Assembly (NCBI GenBank): GCA_021850985.1 | Contig: JAJZJX010000020.1 | Coordinates: 1-33,941, forward strand | Origin: a bacterium | Lineage (GTDB): Bacteria; SZUA-79; Acidulodesulfobacterales; Acidulodesulfobacteraceae | Length of the DNA: 33,941 bases | Direction: 5' to 3' | Part shown: positions 1 through 8,470 of the stretch, one piece after another | Numbering within the stretch: the first letter of the stretch is position 1 | Layout: each line of letters begins with the position of its first letter | Made by a program: the position numbers and the translations under genes | Notes under the pieces: model-generated | What the model saw: the letters and a program-made list of their open reading frames with translations, nothing else | Database searches by the model: none | What the model was told of the DNA's origin: nothing

Positions 1-42
1 GCTATATATAAGGGGGTTTATTTGGAAGTCGAATATCTGCAT
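1..42 (-). CDS. Possible start of a downstream gene, cut by the window edge
   Basis: An ATG at 42-40 on the minus strand opens a frame of 14 codons that reaches the window edge without a stop. It lies four bases after the stop codon of the receiver-like gene, so it could be the next gene of the same transcript. There is no clear ribosome binding site, and 14 residues are too few to recognise a family. It may be chance. Confidence 0.2.
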   Translation of the reverse strand, partial: MQIFDFQINPLIYS

Positions 43-46
43 TTAT

Positions 47-1816
47 TCAAGACTGTTTAATTTTTTCTATTTCGTCTTTGACGATCTTTTCAATTATGTC
101 CGGAAGCATATTTTTCACTGCTTCGGCAATATCTGGTTTAATTTCGCCTATGGCTGATTCTATAGCATTCTTAAGATAAGAATCCATTTCGGCAAGGTTC
201 TGTTCGTTTAAAATTTTCAATTTTAATTCTCCTTTTTCTTCCGTTGAAGTTTTTTCTTCGCTTAATGAGATATTGAATCCGGCAAATGGTTCGTTGAAAT
301 CCTGATTATTCGAGCGCATTTTATCTCCTGCAGTCGGATGCGGCTCAGGCATTTCTTCGGCTGTTTTTAACGAATCGGCTTTGATTTCGAGTCCGCTTTC
401 CGGAGCGTTCAGGTCAAAAATACCTTTATTTATATCGTCGGCATTGTTATTAATATTAAAGTCTAAGGATGTTAGATTTTCATTTGATGTTTGAGCCGTT
501 AAATTATTATGCTCCATGACGGTTATTTGCTCAGGCATTTCTTCGGCTGTTTTTAACGAATCGGCTTTGATTTCGAGTCCGCTTTCCGGAGCGTTCAGGT
601 CAAAAATACCTTTATTTGCATCATCTGCATTGTTAACGCTCAGGGATGCCTGATTTACGTTTAGCGAAGACATTAATTCATTAAGCGGATTAGACTCGAA
701 AGAATCTGAAGATTCGATACTCCATAAAGGATCGGCAGATTTTTCAATTTCTTCAGGTTCCTTTTTGTTTTCTTCGTTAATAGGATTAGGCGGTTGAATT
801 GCGGATTCCGTTGGCGTCTTCTGAATCTTTTCGAATGAAAACGGTTCCGAAATTTTTATTTCCGCGCCCGCGCTATCTGTCGGTTCTTCCATATCTTTAA
901 TATCGTAAAGCGGTTCCGTTTCTAATTTATTTCTTGTTTCCATAACCGATGCAGGCTCATTTTTTTCTTCGCCGGTTTGCGTTATATCATATGCTGAATT
1001 TGTTTCAATTTCCTGCATTAGGGCTGCCCCCGCCTCCGTTTCAGTCTCCGTACCGGTTTTGATATCGTAAGAATTTTCTCCTGCTGAAGTCCTGTCGTCT
1101 TTCTTGTTTAACTCTTGGAATTCTTTGAATATGGCGTCGTCTTTAAATAAATTTTCAAAAGCCTGGCTGAGTTCCGCTGATTCAATATCTGAATTTCCGG
1201 TATCCACAGGCGTATTTTCGCTGCCGTGTTCATTATTATTATCTTCCTTCAGCGGTACGGGGTTTGATATGTTTTGAAAGGCTAAGTTTTCGTTATGTTT
1301 TTTAGTTTCAAAATCCGAAATATCGAATATTTTATCGCTCTTGACCGCATTATTTTCAGTCGCATATTTGATTTCGCTTAAGTCGTTTTTTTTGTTTTCG
1401 GCAGCTGTATCTTCCGAAATTTTTCCGGATTTATCTTCGACCGGAATAGACAGAGCTTTTTTTACTTTTAAAATAAACGTATCTTTGTCGAAAGGCCTGT
1501 ATATAAAGCCGTCGGTTTTTAATTTAATAAGAACATCCCTTTCCTTATCGGATAAATCTGAAGGAACTAACAGAAGGAGATGCGTTTCTGAAAATTCCTT
1601 ACTTGTTTTAAGTTCGGTTATGCTTTTCTTTAAATCGGTGTCTATCGTATTATAGCTAAGCACTATAATATCCGGCTTAAAATTTTTTGCCGTTTTGTAA
1701 ATAGACGAAGGTTCTTTAATAATATTAAGGCTGAATTCCGGATTGTCCTGAAATATCGTACTTATAGCTCTTTGCATCGATTCGCTTTCGTCTATAAAAA
1801 TTAAATTATACGACAT
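47..1816 (-). CDS. Degenerate response-regulator receiver with acidic disordered linker and PopZ-like C-terminal helix
   Basis: 589 residues. I chose the ATG at 1816 over the one at 1831 because a GGAGG lies five bases upstream of it. Residues 1-122 fold like a CheY receiver: the acidic pair D9/E10 is kept, but the phosphoacceptor position holds S54 (context VLSYN) and the conserved Lys is Arg (R107 in YRPFD), so phosphorylation looks lost. Residues about 125-540 are acidic, rich in E, N, S and D, and probably disordered. They contain three YDI(K/T) motifs and a near-perfect tandem block at about 400-429 and 462-491. The last 50 residues are helical and end LPDIIEKIVKDEIEKI, which resembles the C-terminal oligomerisation helices of PopZ and the tails of many deltaproteobacterial receiver proteins. 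A role as a scaffold or polar hub is inference. It is divergent from lptF. Confidence 0.8.
   Translation of the reverse strand: MSYNLIFIDESESMQRAISTIFQDNPEFSLNIIKEPSSIYKTAKNFKPDIIVLSYNTIDTDLKKSITELKTSKEFSETHLLLLVPSDLSDKERDVLIKLKTDGFIYRPFDKDTFILKVKKALSIPVEDKSGKISEDTAAENKKNDLSEIKYATENNAVKSDKIFDISDFETKKHNENLAFQNISNPVPLKEDNNNEHGSENTPVDTGNSDIESAELSQAFENLFKDDAIFKEFQELNKKDDRTSAGENSYDIKTGTETETEAGAALMQEIETNSAYDITQTGEEKNEPASVMETRNKLETEPLYDIKDMEEPTDSAGAEIKISEPFSFEKIQKTPTESAIQPPNPINEENKKEPEEIEKSADPLWSIESSDSFESNPLNELMSSLNVNQASLSVNNADDANKGIFDLNAPESGLEIKADSLKTAEEMPEQITVMEHNNLTAQTSNENLTSLDFNINNNADDINKGIFDLNAPESGLEIKADSLKTAEEMPEPHPTAGDKMRSNNQDFNEPFAGFNISLSEEKTSTEEKGELKLKILNEQNLAEMDSYLKNAIESAIGEIKPDIAEAVKNMLPDIIEKIVKDEIEKIKQS
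343..617. repeat. 89-bp perfect direct repeat inside the receiver-like gene
   Basis: Bases 343-431 and 529-617 are identical over 89 bp, at an offset of 186 bp (62 codons). Similarity continues for about 18 bp more with four mismatches. The offset is a multiple of three, so the protein repeats in frame a block containing KGIFDLNAPESGLEI and KTAEEMPE. The lack of synonymous differences points to a recent duplication or ongoing gene conversion. Confidence 0.95.
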
Positions 1817-1832
1817 AACAACCTCCGTCATC

Positions 1833-1861
1833 TTTAAAATATTTATAATTTTTGATACAAT
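1833..1861 (+). promoter_or_regulatory. Candidate promoter of lptF with extended -10
   Basis: TTTAAA (1833-1838), a 17-base spacer and TACAAT (1856-1861), with TG at 1853-1854 making an extended -10. The same TGATACAAT string precedes ntrY. TTTGATA at 1851-1857 and TATCAAA at 1874-1880 form an inverted repeat with a 16-base gap that covers the -10, so a regulator could bind here. Predicted by eye only. Confidence 0.45.
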
Positions 1862-1968
1862 ATAAAATTACTATATCAAATACGGCATTAGATTAATTTT
1901 AATATTTTTAAATAATATAGTCAATAATTTTAAAGCAATTTTTAAAATAATAAGATATATAAGATAAT

Positions 1969-3057
1969 ATGTCAACTATAGATAAATATATTTTTAAGCA
2001 GATGATTTTTCCGTTTATTTTCGGTCTGGTTATTTTCACTTTCAGCGTTACGATAAACCGCATTCTTTTGTTGACGCAGATGGTTTTAAATAAAGGCATT
2101 AGCATATCTGCCGTTTTAAAACTTGCAAGCTTGACGATACCCGATTTTATGATAATAACCTTGCCCATATCTTTTTTGCTTGCATTGCTTGCTGTTTTCG
2201 GCAAGATGACGCAGGATAACGAAATTACCGCGTTAAGGGCTTCCGGAGTCAGCATTTTTAGACTTACTAAGCCGGCAATTTTATTTTCCCTTATACCGCT
2301 TGTTTTTTCTATACTTTTTTCGTTTTATATAGCCCCGAGGTTTAATTTTTTTTTTAGGGTCCTTGCGGTTAAAGAAGTTAAAAAAGCTGCCCTTTCCGCA
2401 TTGAAAAAAAATTCATTCACAAACAGGTTCGGCGGGCTTAATATTTTCGTTAAAAGCGTAAATACGCAAAAATCTACGCTTAAGGGGATTTTTATATTAA
2501 ATAAAGTTCGGAATAATCCTGAAACTTTAATTGCAAAAAGCGGCAATATTAGGTACGACAGAAAACTTAATACGCTGTCTTTTTACTTGAGAAACGGCAC
2601 TATACAAAATCAGGATCCCGATTCTAAAAATTTTTGGATTATGCATTTCAAAACTTATAAAATTAACGTTAAGCTTAGCGGACTTTCTATACCGGGGAAA
2701 AACAGCTCTATTCATTTTTTGACTTTTTCTAAACTTTTACGAAAATATATCGTTCAGAAAAGTCCGGAGATGAAAAATATTTATCTGTCGTATCTTTATA
2801 AAAAAATAGCCATACCGGCCGCAACTCTGCTTTTTATATTTATAGGAATGCCGCTCGGGACCCTTCTTGAAAAAAGAAGTTTGTTCTTAGCCATCTCATA
2901 TACTATAATATTTGTCGTTATTTATTATGTTTTATTTACTTCAGGTTTTTATATGTCTTTGGGCAATAAGATTAATCCTTTTATAGGAGTTTGCGGCGCC
3001 GATTTATTTCTTGCCGTTTCCGGCTTCGTGCTTTATATCAAGGCTTCATTAAAATAA
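1969..3057 (+). CDS. lptF: LPS export ABC transporter permease LptF
   Basis: 362 residues, the usual size for the YjgP/YjgQ family. LptF pairs with LptG in the inner membrane. With the LptB ATPase (not in this window) they lift lipopolysaccharide onto the Lpt bridge. The N-terminus IDKYIFKQM followed by a hydrophobic segment, the stretch MTQDNEITALRASG after the second or third membrane segment, a soluble beta-rich periplasmic domain at about 125-260 and three C-terminal membrane segments are all family traits. It is followed after two bases by lptG, giving a tight pair. No strong ribosome binding site is seen before the ATG. LptF rather than LptG is assigned from gene order and the NEITALRASG motif, so the two names could be interchanged. 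Confidence 0.88.
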   Translation: MSTIDKYIFKQMIFPFIFGLVIFTFSVTINRILLLTQMVLNKGISISAVLKLASLTIPDFMIITLPISFLLALLAVFGKMTQDNEITALRASGVSIFRLTKPAILFSLIPLVFSILFSFYIAPRFNFFFRVLAVKEVKKAALSALKKNSFTNRFGGLNIFVKSVNTQKSTLKGIFILNKVRNNPETLIAKSGNIRYDRKLNTLSFYLRNGTIQNQDPDSKNFWIMHFKTYKINVKLSGLSIPGKNSSIHFLTFSKLLRKYIVQKSPEMKNIYLSYLYKKIAIPAATLLFIFIGMPLGTLLEKRSLFLAISYTIIFVVIYYVLFTSGFYMSLGNKINPFIGVCGADLFLAVSGFVLYIKASLK

Positions 3058-3059
3058 TT

Positions 3060-4160
3060 ATGAAAATACTCCAAAAATACCTTTTAAACGAATTTTTAAA
3101 ATATTTTGCCGCAACTATAATAAGCCTGATATTTTTTTACATAACTATAGATTTTATTTCAAACATCGGGGCATTCACCAAGCACTCTCCCGAATTTCAG
3201 TATATTATAATTTATTATTTATATAAACTTCCCGAAATAATATACAGGGTATTGCCGCTTTCGATTCTTTTATCCACCCTTTTATCTATTTCCGCTTTCA
3301 ATAAGAACAATGAGATTACTGCCGTGAAATCGTCCGGACTCAGTATGCTGAAGTTTTTTGCTCCGCTGATAGCGCTCGGTCTCGTTATATCCGCTGCATC
3401 TTTTTTGCTTTCAAACTTCATAGCCGTGCGCACAAATGTTTTAAGAAGGGTAGTTATGCAGAGAGATATCAATAAAAACAAATCCTTCAACGCAAAATCG
3501 GTTTATAAATATGTTACCAAAAATATTTTAATCCATTACAAAAGATGTATAGTTACGGCGGAGATTATGGATCCGTCCGACAAAACCATAAAAGGCGTAA
3601 ACGTTTACGTTTTTAACGATAAATTTGTTCTTTTAAAAAGGTATATCGCAAAGTCCGGACGTTTCGGCAATAAAGGCCTTGAATTAAGCGCCGGACAGGT
3701 TGACGGTTTCAATGTGAAAAACAAAAGCGGCGGATTTGAGCAAAAATATTTTAAAGCCGTTAAAATCCCGGTTTACCTTAATTTAAATTTTTTCAGGTCA
3801 AATACCCTTAGACCGGAGTTTCTGTCTATAATAAATCTTTCCAAGATGGTCGCAGTAGCAAAAAAATCCGAATCGGGTTTAAGTTACGTTCTTACGAGTT
3901 ACTATTCTAAACTGTCGTTTCCGCTGATAAATTTAATTTTAATACTTATAGGAATATCGATAGGGCTTATGCTAGGTAAAAAAGGCAATTCCCCCGTTTC
4001 TATAGGCATAAGCATCGTATTTGCTTTTACATGGTGGGTTATAAATTCGATAGCTCTGTCTCTGGGCGAATCCGCCCAATTAAGTCCTTTTCTTGCGGCT
4101 TTCATGGCAGACATAATATTTTTGTCGTTTGCGGTATATCTTGTAGCGGGTATCGATTAA
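3060..4160 (+). CDS. lptG: LPS export ABC transporter permease LptG
   Basis: 366 residues. An in-frame ATG exists further upstream (2991), inside lptF, but homology starts with MKILQKYLLNEFLKYF, so the ATG at 3060, two bases after the lptF stop, is the likely start. It has the same architecture as its partner: one N-terminal membrane segment, two more up to about 130, NNEITAVKSSG in the cytoplasmic loop, a periplasmic beta-jellyroll-like domain, and C-terminal segments with GISIGLMLGKKG. The heterodimer with LptF forms the LPS translocation path. The gene ends 30 bp from the convergent metallo-beta-lactamase gene. Only a 4-bp hairpin (CGGC/GCCG) lies in that gap. Confidence 0.87.
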   Translation: MKILQKYLLNEFLKYFAATIISLIFFYITIDFISNIGAFTKHSPEFQYIIIYYLYKLPEIIYRVLPLSILLSTLLSISAFNKNNEITAVKSSGLSMLKFFAPLIALGLVISAASFLLSNFIAVRTNVLRRVVMQRDINKNKSFNAKSVYKYVTKNILIHYKRCIVTAEIMDPSDKTIKGVNVYVFNDKFVLLKRYIAKSGRFGNKGLELSAGQVDGFNVKNKSGGFEQKYFKAVKIPVYLNLNFFRSNTLRPEFLSIINLSKMVAVAKKSESGLSYVLTSYYSKLSFPLINLILILIGISIGLMLGKKGNSPVSIGISIVFAFTWWVINSIALSLGESAQLSPFLAAFMADIIFLSFAVYLVAGID

Positions 4161-4190
4161 TGCCGGCGATGCCGAAATTATAAAATTATA

Positions 4191-4967
4191 TTACAGTTCG
4201 ATGCTTAATCCGTCGTAAGAAGGTATTAGTTTTTCGGATTTGCAGGAGCATATTTCTTTTATTTCGCCGTAATCTATGTTATGCCCCATATGCGTGAAAT
4301 AAGTTCTGGACGGGTTTATTTTTTCGGCAACGGTAATAGCTTCGGCTATGCTGAAGTGCGTTTTGTGGGAATCGAACCTGAGGGCGTCTATCATTAACAC
4401 GTTTAACCTCTTAAGCAAACCTAAAGAAGATTCCGGTATAGACGATACATCCGTAATATAGGCAAAGTCGTTTATTCTGTAACCGTTTATTAAATTTTTG
4501 CCGTGATATACGGGAATAGGGGTTATAAATAATCCGGGTTTGATTTCAAAGGATTCTTTTATAATATTAGGGATTAGATAAGGCTTGCTCGATTCGGTTT
4601 TTTCCTTAAATATATAGTCGAATTTATCTTTAATAAAATTTACCGCCGTTTCCGAGGCGTAAACGGGTATAAATCTGTTGTCCTGTTGTTTTAGGTAATT
4701 AAACATTCTGAGGTCGTCTATGCCGAAAATATGGTCGGCATGCGTGTGAGTATATAATACCGCATCGATATTTACGATATTAAATTTCAAAGCCTGCGTT
4801 CTTAAGTCCGGCGCCGTATCTATTAAGATATCGAAATTATTTTCCGATACGAGTATAGAAGGTCTGAGGCGTTTGTTTTTTGGATTTTCCGAAGTGCAAA
4901 CTTTACAGCGGCATCCTATTAACGGGACGCCTGTCGAGGTGCCGCAGCCGAGGACTAAAATTTTCAT
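4191..4967 (-). CDS. MBL-fold metallohydrolase, PhnP-like
   Basis: 258 residues. The N-terminus carries GCGTSTGVP, then C19, C21 and C24, the structural zinc site typical of PhnP-type phosphodiesterases, and then RLRPSILV. The catalytic metal motif is THTHADH (H74, H76, D78, H79). Further metal ligands are likely in VYHGK and in FTHMGHNIDY near the C-terminus. PhnP hydrolyses cyclic phosphoribosyl phosphate in phosphonate breakdown, but no other phn gene is present, so the substrate here is open. Many bacteria keep a stand-alone copy annotated only as an MBL-fold hydrolase. The gene is divergent from ntrY, with 52 bp between the starts. No ribosome binding site is evident. Confidence 0.82.
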   Translation of the reverse strand: MKILVLGCGTSTGVPLIGCRCKVCTSENPKNKRLRPSILVSENNFDILIDTAPDLRTQALKFNIVNIDAVLYTHTHADHIFGIDDLRMFNYLKQQDNRFIPVYASETAVNFIKDKFDYIFKEKTESSKPYLIPNIIKESFEIKPGLFITPIPVYHGKNLINGYRINDFAYITDVSSIPESSLGLLKRLNVLMIDALRFDSHKTHFSIAEAITVAEKINPSRTYFTHMGHNIDYGEIKEICSCKSEKLIPSYDGLSIEL

Positions 4968-4976
4968 ATATTTTTA

Positions 4977-4985
4977 TGATACAAT
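4977..4985 (+). promoter_or_regulatory. Candidate extended -10 of ntrY
   Basis: TGATACAAT, an extended -10 (TG-N-TACAAT), 35 bases before the ntrY ATG. It is identical to the element before lptF. No convincing -35 is present, as is normal for extended -10 promoters. Confidence 0.4.
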
Positions 4986-5019
4986 AAAACAGGAGTTAAA
5001 GCAAATAAGGTAATAAAAA

Positions 5020-6930
5020 ATGGATAAAAAAAATTCAGAAAAAGTTAAGATAAAAAGAGAAATTATTTTTGCGGCGATAGTTTTCGTGCTCGTCGTTTTT
5101 TCTACTTTTGAAGAACTGCGCATGATATCTTTTTCAAATATTTCCGTAACGTCTAAAATTATTGTTTATGCCTATATAAATATTACGGTAGTCCTATTTT
5201 TACTTATGTCGTTTCTTGTATTAAGGAACGTTATAAAATTAATAATAGAAAGGAAAAGGGGCGTAATAGGCGCAAAATTAAGGACTAAACTCGTGGGGTT
5301 GTTTGTTATAGTAAGCGTGGTTCCTTCATTGTTTATGTTTGTCGTAATGATTGCCACCGGTTTTGCCGCAAACGTTATAAACAAGTGGTACACTCTCAGG
5401 TTAGAAAAAGCTATGGATTATACTTCGGCTATAATCAGGCATAAGAGCGCTTTAATAAAGAGCGCAAAAGACGCGGCGGTGAACCGTAAAATTGAATGGC
5501 TCGAGCATTTTTACAGGGAGTATTCGCAGATAAGGTTTATAAAAAACCCTATGGAAACCACCTACCTTATTTTCTTTTCTATATTTACGCTTATCGTCCT
5601 TTTTATTTCGTCATGGGTTGGTTTTTATTTGTCGAAAAAAATGACTAAGCCGATTATAGATCTTGTGGAAGGCACAAAGAAGGTGGCATCCGGAGACCTC
5701 GATATCAACGTTTCGAAAGAAAGCGACGATGAAATAGGAATGCTTATCAATTCGTTTAATTTGATGGCTTTAGATTTAAAAAAGAACAAGGAAGAGATAG
5801 AAAAAGCAAATATAGATTTAAAAAACGTCAATGAAGAAATAGAAAGAAGAAGAAGGTTTATGGAGGTAATACTTAAAAATATACATGCAGGCGTCATAGG
5901 CATAGATTCTACCGGCAAGGTGAGAAGCATAAACAATGCCGCCGAAGATATGTTCGGAATAAATTATAAAGATGCCGTAGGCAAAAATTACAAAGACGTT
6001 TTTGCAAAAGACGTATTTTCGGATATCAGAAGCGTCATAAAGGACCTTGCAAAAACAGGCAAAGAAAACCTTACAAAAGAAATAAAACTGAACATAGACG
6101 GTGCTTTGAAGGTGTACATAGTCAATATTACGACGATGAAAGACGAAGCGGGAAATTATATAGGCTTTATAGTGGTATTAAACGATACTACGGATATGAT
6201 GAAAGCGCAGAGAGTTGCGGCATGGGAAGAAGTGGCAAAAAGAATGTCCCATGAAATAAAAAATCCGCTTACGCCTATTCGTCTTTCGGCAGAAAGATTA
6301 AAAAGAAAATATGGAGAAAAAATATCGGTCGAAGATAATACTTTCGGCGAACTGGTAAACACTATAATAAAGGAAGTGGACGACTTAAAGAGTTTAGTAG
6401 ATGAATTTTCGCTTTATGCAAGGCTTCCAAAGGCAAATTTAGAACCTGCCGATATAAACGTTTTAATAGGAGAAGTAGTCGGATTATATAAAAATGCACA
6501 CAGGAATATTAACTTTATAGAACATTTGCAGGACGCTTTGCCGAAATTTTCTATAGACAGCAGGCAGATGAAAAGAGCTTTTATGAATATAATAGAAAAT
6601 GCCGTATATAGCGTTAATTTAAAAAATTTGGAAAAAACCGGCGAAGACTATAAACCCGAAATTAGAATTTTTACGGAATTAATAGAACAATCGGACAATG
6701 AAAGCCCTAATAGAAAGTCAGCCTTAAAGATATCGTTTTCGGACAACGGAACGGGAATAACCGACGAAATAATACATAATATTTACGAACCTTATTTTTC
6801 AACTAAGCAAGGCGGTACAGGTCTAGGGCTGGCTATTACAAAAAATATTTTAATGGAAAACAATGCGCAGATACAAGTAGAAAATAATGATAGAGGCGGC
6901 GCAGATTTTATAATATTTATTTATAAATGA
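5020..6930 (+). CDS. ntrY: Sensor histidine kinase, NtrY type
   Basis: 636 residues. Membrane segments lie at about 14-32, 46-70, 90-116 and 181-205. A HAMP domain follows (about 205-258, KKMTKPI to DEIGMLINSF), then a PAS domain (about 280-395, ILKNIHAGVIGID), and a HisKA domain with H411 in SHEIKNPLTPIRLSAERLK, a string highly typical of NtrY. The ATPase domain has the N box (N523/N527), DNGTGI (from D575) and GTGLGL (599-604). It would autophosphorylate and pass phosphate to the NtrX regulator encoded seven bases downstream. The periplasmic loop (about 121-180) is only some 60 residues, shorter than I expect for NtrY, so ligand sensing may be reduced. The signal is unknown; nitrogen control is the family precedent only. 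Confidence 0.88.
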   Translation: MDKKNSEKVKIKREIIFAAIVFVLVVFSTFEELRMISFSNISVTSKIIVYAYINITVVLFLLMSFLVLRNVIKLIIERKRGVIGAKLRTKLVGLFVIVSVVPSLFMFVVMIATGFAANVINKWYTLRLEKAMDYTSAIIRHKSALIKSAKDAAVNRKIEWLEHFYREYSQIRFIKNPMETTYLIFFSIFTLIVLFISSWVGFYLSKKMTKPIIDLVEGTKKVASGDLDINVSKESDDEIGMLINSFNLMALDLKKNKEEIEKANIDLKNVNEEIERRRRFMEVILKNIHAGVIGIDSTGKVRSINNAAEDMFGINYKDAVGKNYKDVFAKDVFSDIRSVIKDLAKTGKENLTKEIKLNIDGALKVYIVNITTMKDEAGNYIGFIVVLNDTTDMMKAQRVAAWEEVAKRMSHEIKNPLTPIRLSAERLKRKYGEKISVEDNTFGELVNTIIKEVDDLKSLVDEFSLYARLPKANLEPADINVLIGEVVGLYKNAHRNINFIEHLQDALPKFSIDSRQMKRAFMNIIENAVYSVNLKNLEKTGEDYKPEIRIFTELIEQSDNESPNRKSALKISFSDNGTGITDEIIHNIYEPYFSTKQGGTGLGLAITKNILMENNAQIQVENNDRGGADFIIFIYK

Positions 6931-6937
6931 GGTAAAC

Positions 6938-8452
6938 GTGAAGCTTATATTGATAGTGGACGATGAAGAAAGTATAAGAAGTTCCCTTTCAGGCATTCTT
7001 AAAGATGAAGGATACTCAGTTATAACTGAGGCTGGCGGAAAGGCTGGATTAAAAGCGTTTATAGAAAAATCACCGAATGTAGTATTGCTGGACGTGTGGC
7101 TTTCTGATTCCGACGGTTCGGATATTTTGCGCGAAATGATAAATATTAACAAAAATATTCCGGTAATTATGATTTCGGGTCATTCGGATATAGATACCGC
7201 AATTAAAACTATAAAAATAGGGGCTTACGATTTTATAGAGAAACCGCTTTCTTTGGACAGACTCATTATTACAGTAGAAAATGCTTTAAAATATAGCAAT
7301 CTAAACGAAAAGAAAGCTATTTTGGCCGAAAGTCTGCCTGAAAGTTTTGAACTTATAGGCGAATCCGAATCTATTAAAAATTTAAAGGAAAAGATATTGA
7401 AAGCAGCTCCTTCTTCCGCACCTGTTCTTATAACTGGAGAAAACGGCACAGGCAAAGAGATTGCTGCAAGAGCCGTTCATCTTCACAGTTTAAGAAGCAG
7501 CGAACCTTTTATAGCAATTAATTGCGCCGCTATACCGGAAGAGCTTATAGAAAGCGAAATTTTCGGCTACGAAAAGGGAGCTTTTACCGGAGCTGCGGCA
7601 AGAAAAAAAGGAAAATTCGAATTAGCCGACGGCGGAACTCTTTTTTTAGACGAAATAGGCGATATGAGCATGAGAATGCAGTCTAAAATATTGAGGGTTT
7701 TGCAGGAAGGAAAATTTCAAAGGGTAGGCGGAGACGGTGAAATTGAGTCGGATGTTAGAGTTATAGCTGCCACCAATAAAGATCTCGAAGAGGAAATTAA
7801 ATCCGGCAGATTCAGAAACGACCTGTTTTTCAGGCTAAACGTCATTCCGCTTTATATACCGCCGCTAAGGGAGAGAAGAAGCGACATACCGCTTTTAGTG
7901 AATTATTTTATTAAAATTTTCGGCGGCAATAACGGAAGATTAGAGATAGACCCTTCAGCATTGGATTTAATGCAAAATTACAGTTGGACTGGAAATGTCA
8001 GGGAACTTAAAAATATCATAGAAAGATTTTCTATTTTGAATTTACATAATAAAATAACGGCACAAGATGTTGCCGTAGAATTAAAAATTAAATATCCCTC
8101 TGTCGCTGAGAATAACGGCAAAGTTATTGCAGAATCGGAAAGCGTAATTGTCAACGAAAACGTAGGCGGTTTTAAGTCTTTTGCAAATAATAACGTTATT
8201 GTGAGCGTAGCGAAGCAATCTCAATCAAATAATTCCTCTTGCGACAATATATTGCCCTTTGAAAACATAAACGAAATAGAAAGCATTATGTCTGCCAATT
8301 TATTTCAAGAGGCAAAAGAAAATTTCGAAAGAGCATATCTACTACGCAAATTGAAAGAAAACGGAAATAACGTCACTAAAACCGCCCAAATTATAGGCAT
8401 GAGCCGCCGCAACCTGCAAAAAAAAATATCTGCGCTTAAAATAATTTTTTAG
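6938..8452 (+). CDS. ntrX: Sigma-54-dependent response regulator, NtrX/NtrC family
   Basis: 504 residues from a GTG at 6938, with GAGG 5 bases before it and the ntrY stop 7 bases upstream. The receiver (1-120) has D9, D10, phosphoacceptor D52, S80 and K102 in the EKP motif. The AAA+ domain (about 138-370) has Walker A GENGTGKE (167-174), an intact GAFTGA loop (214-219) for sigma-54 contact, and Walker B FLDEIGD. A Fis-type helix-turn-helix lies at about 475-500 (NVTKTAQIIGMSRRNLQKK). The linker between the AAA+ and DNA-binding domains is long (about 385-450), rich in N and S, and includes a stretch (about 420-430) encoded by a palindromic-repeat-like sequence. It is presumably phosphorylated by the adjacent NtrY. 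I saw no clear -24/-12 promoter target in this window. Confidence 0.9.
   Translation: MKLILIVDDEESIRSSLSGILKDEGYSVITEAGGKAGLKAFIEKSPNVVLLDVWLSDSDGSDILREMININKNIPVIMISGHSDIDTAIKTIKIGAYDFIEKPLSLDRLIITVENALKYSNLNEKKAILAESLPESFELIGESESIKNLKEKILKAAPSSAPVLITGENGTGKEIAARAVHLHSLRSSEPFIAINCAAIPEELIESEIFGYEKGAFTGAAARKKGKFELADGGTLFLDEIGDMSMRMQSKILRVLQEGKFQRVGGDGEIESDVRVIAATNKDLEEEIKSGRFRNDLFFRLNVIPLYIPPLRERRSDIPLLVNYFIKIFGGNNGRLEIDPSALDLMQNYSWTGNVRELKNIIERFSILNLHNKITAQDVAVELKIKYPSVAENNGKVIAESESVIVNENVGGFKSFANNNVIVSVAKQSQSNNSSCDNILPFENINEIESIMSANLFQEAKENFERAYLLRKLKENGNNVTKTAQIIGMSRRNLQKKISALKIIF
8194..8225 (+). repeat. Interspersed-repeat-like sequence read in frame within ntrX
   Basis: The core GAGCGTAGCGAAGCAATCTC closely matches the widespread bacterial palindromic repeat whose translation is often seen as ERS(D)EAIS. 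Flanking bases (cgttattgt before, caa after) also resemble that repeat's usual cgtcattgc/cat. In the ntrX frame it reads VIVSVAKQSQ. It sits in the poorly conserved linker, where an insertion would be tolerated. The opposite arm is only weakly recognisable (ctcttgcgacaat). Confidence 0.55.
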
Positions 8453-8470
8453 CAAGGGTCAAAAAAATTC

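Noticed and set aside
1341-1655. A 104-codon plus-strand frame opposite the receiver-like gene
   Set aside because: It is a shadow of the receiver coding strand with no ribosome binding site or recognisable domain.
2991-3059. An N-terminal extension of LptG inside lptF
   Set aside because: The extension is basic and unlike the family; the conserved start MKILQKYLLNEF is at 3060.
4161-4190. A terminator between lptG and the metallo-beta-lactamase gene
   Set aside because: Only a 4-bp CGGC/GCCG stem without a U tract is present.
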